A program made the position numbers and the translations under genes. Positions 62,522 to 64,000 of a DNA stretch of 64,000 bases are shown piece by piece (the first letter of the stretch is position 1; every line of letters begins with the position of its first letter). Source of the DNA: Coriobacteriia bacterium. GTDB taxonomy: Bacteria > Actinomycetota > Coriobacteriia > Anaerosomatales > JAAXUF01. The DNA lies in contig JAAXWY010000001.1 of assembly GCA_013334745.1 (NCBI GenBank), positions 148,355-212,354 on the forward strand, read 5' to 3'. The notes beneath the pieces were generated by a model. It saw nothing but the letters and a program-made list of their open reading frames with translations. It ran no database searches and was not told where the DNA came from.

Positions 62522-63484
62522 ATGCCCCCGAAACGGCTGCTCGAACTCATGCGCGACGAACTCCGTGCCCGTCACTACAGCGCGCGGACCGAAGAGGCTT
62601 ACTGCATGTGGGTTAAGCGCTACGTGCGCTTCCACAAGATGCGGCATCCAGCGGACATGGGGGCGACTGAGATCAACGAGTTCCTCACCTACCTCGCAGT
62701 GGAGGAGAAGGTCAGCTCATCCACGCAGAACCAGGCGCTTTCGGGGTTGCTGTTCCTGTACCGCTACGTGTTCGGGTTCGATATCGGTGACGTCGGCGAC
62801 GTGGTTCGCGCGCGCAAGAGCCAGCACGTGCCGGTGGTGCTCACGCGCGAGGAGGTCCGAACAGTGCTCGCCGAACTCGAGGGAGAGTCATGGCTGATGG
62901 CGTCGCTGTTGTACGGCGCCGGGCTGCGACTCAACGAGTGTCTGCGACTACGGGTGCAGGACATCGACTTCGAGCGTGGCGAGATCACGGTGTGTAGCGG
63001 CAAGGGCAACAAGGATCGAGTGACGATGTTGCCCGAGCAGCTCAAGGCACCACTGCGTGAACAGCTGCTCCATGCTCAGGCTGTGCACAGGCTCGACCTC
63101 GAAGCTGGCTGGGGCCGCGTGGTGTTGCCCGAGGCGCTCGAACGCAAGTACCCGAGCGCGCCTGCTGAATGGCGCTGGCAGTGGGTGTTCCCGCAGCAGA
63201 ACAGGTGGCGCAACCGCACCACCGGCCAGCAGGGGAGGCACCACGTTCACGAGACAGTGCTGCAGCGGGCGGTCAAGGAGGCGGTGCGCCGATCAGGAGT
63301 CGCCAAGCGGGCGGGTTGCCATACGTTCCGGCATTCGTTCGCGACGCACCTGCTCGAGGCCGGCTACGACATCCGAACGATCCAGGAGTTGCTGGGGCAC
63401 AAGAGCGTGAACACGACGATGATCTACACCCACGTGCTGAACAAGGGCGGGCAAGGGGTGCGCAGTCCGTTCGACAGGTTGTAG
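62522..63484 (+). CDS. intI: Integron integrase IntI
   Basis: 320-residue tyrosine recombinase. Catalytic residues are R136 (GAGLRLNECL), H267 and R270 (CHTFRHSFATHLL), H293 (LLGH) and nucleophile Y302 (MIYTHV). What marks it as IntI and not Xer is the additional domain between the arginine and histidine boxes, about residues 190-224, with EALERKYPSA followed by EWRWQWVFPQ, the block used by IntI to hold extrahelical attC bases. ATG 62522 gives normal IntI length; AGGAG lies 14 bases upstream. Cassettes follow downstream in the same orientation, unlike classical integrons. The gene is intact. Confidence 0.96.
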   Translation: MPPKRLLELMRDELRARHYSARTEEAYCMWVKRYVRFHKMRHPADMGATEINEFLTYLAVEEKVSSSTQNQALSGLLFLYRYVFGFDIGDVGDVVRARKSQHVPVVLTREEVRTVLAELEGESWLMASLLYGAGLRLNECLRLRVQDIDFERGEITVCSGKGNKDRVTMLPEQLKAPLREQLLHAQAVHRLDLEAGWGRVVLPEALERKYPSAPAEWRWQWVFPQQNRWRNRTTGQQGRHHVHETVLQRAVKEAVRRSGVAKRAGCHTFRHSFATHLLEAGYDIRTIQELLGHKSVNTTMIYTHVLNKGGQGVRSPFDRL

Positions 63485-63628
63485 CCTGCCGCTTCGGCTT
63501 ATGCAGACTGCGTTCCTTCGTTACGCAACGTGTCGTCCGTGCGTGGCATACTTGGGGAGGGGGTTCTTCGTGTCGCGTCTTTCGACGCCCCATCGATGGG
63601 TCCCCAGACTGCAGATACATTGTTAGAA
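63485..63628 (+). other. Candidate attI region with insertion point at 63622/63623
   Basis: The stretch between the intI stop and the first cassette. GTTAGAA (63622-63628) fits the GTTRRRY core except at the last base. No upstream partner half-site (R'' type) is present, which argues for attI and against a further attC. A CATACT at 63547-63552 could be the -10 of a cassette promoter but lacks a clear -35. GTTACGCAAC (63520-63529) is reminiscent of direct repeats in attI1, by eye only. Confidence 0.5.
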
Positions 63629-63907
63629 CGAAGCTACCTGCACCTCATTGGGTTCGTCAGGCGGGGGAACGGTGAGGCGGGGAGTTCGGATCGGCTCGGA
63701 AGCGTGGGGGAACGTGAGTCTCTTGTCCTGGACCGGCGCTTCGACGTCGGGCTGATGGACCCTCCGCCTCAGCGCCGGTGTCATTTGGTCCCGGCAGTCT
63801 GATCCGTTTGGTGGCTGCGGCGCTCTGTTCTAACAAAGGCATCGAGCAGAGCGCAAGGGGATAGAATCGGCAGGGAAGGCATCGGGCGCCTGCTCATGCC
63901 TAACACG
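63623..63907 (+). mobile_element. Integron gene cassette 1 (no convincing gene)
   Basis: Bounded by G/TT points at 63622/63623 and 63907/63908, 285 bases. The left edge GTTAGAAC (63622-63629) is the exact reverse complement of GTTCTAAC (63827-63834), the R'' end of the attC at its right end, as expected because both derive from the attC of the same circular cassette. Between the edges no reading frame with a good start and length is seen; the longest + strand option is a 27-codon GTG frame. It may be non-coding or carry a promoter or small RNA. Confidence 0.75.
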
Positions 63908-63913
63908 TTAGAC
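63828..63913 (+). repeat. attC recombination site
   Basis: Imperfect palindrome of 86 bases. R'' TTCTAAC (63828-63834) faces R' GTTAGAC (63907-63913, perfect GTTRRRY). Inner arm: AGGCAT (837-842), C843 unpaired, GAGCAG (844-849), A850 unpaired, GCGC (851-854), pairing with GCGC (886-889), CTGCTC (890-895) and ATGCCT (896-901). On the bottom strand the two unpaired bases are G and T, the same pair that protrudes in well-studied folded attC sites. The loop is about 31 bases. Confidence 0.88.
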
Positions 63914-64000
63914 AGACGGGGGGTTGAGATTGAGCACTCGCATCGAGGAGTTCCGGCGTCATGTCTGGGATCTTCTCGAAGTCACAGAAGATGAGGCAAC
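63908..64000 (+). mobile_element. Integron gene cassette 2, left part
   Basis: Begins at the TT of the GTTAGAC at 63907 and runs past the end of the window. Its own attC should carry an R'' of GTCTAAC, the complement of its left edge. It contains the start of an open frame from 63930. Confidence 0.65.
63930..64000 (+). CDS. Cassette-encoded protein, N-terminal fragment, unknown
   Basis: An open frame starting with TTG at 63930 and running off the window (23 codons seen: STRIEEFRRHVWDLL and EVTEDEA after the first residue). GGGGGG at 63918-63923 gives a ribosome binding site at normal distance, and the start lies 22 bases inside the cassette, the usual place for cassette genes. TTG at 63924 and an ATG in another frame at 63961 are alternatives. 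Too short to assign a family. Confidence 0.45.
   Translation, partial: MSTRIEEFRRHVWDLLEVTEDEA

Noticed and set aside
63547..63552. CATACT as the -10 of a cassette promoter Pc.
   Set aside because: No -35 at 16-18 bases; kept only as a remark in the attI entry.
63530..63802. 90-codon + strand frame across the attI/cassette boundary.
   Set aside because: It crosses the recombination point at 63622, lacks recognisable sequence and has no good ribosome binding site; it would not be a unit of either element.
63657..63842. 61-codon - strand frame in cassette 1.
   Set aside because: Its start lies inside the attC arm and the composition (Pro/Arg/Ala) looks like a GC-rich shadow.

Overview
The window is a GC-rich bacterial chromosome segment, almost entirely transcribed on the + strand. 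It carries a long, dense run of housekeeping operons ending in what looks like a chromosomal integron. The order comM-dprA-(trmFO-xerC)-whiG/fliA-type sigma-rpsB-tsf-pyrH-frr-uppS-cdsA-dxr-rseP-ispG-proS-rimP-nusA-ylxR-infB-rbfA-nrnA-truB-ribF-rpsO-pnp is the actinobacterial arrangement, and an S16 protein with a long Ala/Glu tail fits the same phylum. FabK (not FabI), TrmFO, the FakA/FakB-type pair and ThiT are more typical of Firmicutes and deep-branching anaerobic Actinobacteria. My inference is a deep-branching, probably anaerobic actinobacterium (Coriobacteriia or a relative); no rRNA is present to confirm this.

Layout. 1-1140: end of glpX, a shared terminator and a convergent FmdB-type zinc-ribbon gene. 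1138-6150: a membrane PASTA protein with a degenerate amidase domain, a TPP riboswitch with thiamine uptake (thiT) and thiamine pyrophosphokinase (thiN), and a membrane GAF/degenerate HD-GYP protein. 6168-9648: rpmB on the - strand, then DUF1858, Asp23, FakA-like and FakB/DegV-like genes. 9655-13904: recG, rsmD, coaD, a coiled-coil gene and the DUF177 gene. 14041-21724: rpmF, then a complete type II fatty-acid elongation set plsX-fabH-fabK-fabD-fabG-acpP-fabK-like-fabF. 21734-32484: rnc, smc, ftsY, lepB, ffh, rpsP, khpA, rimM, trmD, a second lepB and rplS, covering chromosome condensation, protein export and ribosome/tRNA maturation. 32584-39320: rnhB, yraN, comM, dprA, trmFO, xerC and a FliA/WhiG-family sigma factor. 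39527-49846: rpsB, tsf, pyrH, frr, uppS, cdsA, dxr, rseP, ispG and proS. 49995-61636: the rimP-nusA-ylxR-infB-rbfA-nrnA-truB operon, a DUF2007-like gene, ribF, rpsO and pnp. Neighbouring genes often overlap by 1-20 bases (ATGA, GTGA, TGATG), so translational coupling is common.

61650-64000 is the accessory end. After the pnp terminator come a VOC-family gene and a clear integron integrase (intI) with the IntI-specific inserted domain. Downstream of intI, and in the same orientation, are a candidate attI point (63622), one short cassette without a convincing gene, a well-formed attC site (63828-63913) with two extrahelical bases, and the start of a second cassette that runs off the window. Usual integrons have intI divergent from the cassettes, so this is a reverse-orientation integron. 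It is the most interesting part of the window.

Regulatory sequence is readable in many gaps: -10 boxes of the TATACT/TAGAAT type, often with a -35 at 16-18 bases, precede most operons. There are structured leaders before thiT (TPP riboswitch), rplS, rimP and rpsO. Other unusual proteins include NusA with a C-terminal Cys3His finger, RibF with an added C-terminal domain that resembles its upstream neighbour, and RseP with a large insertion.
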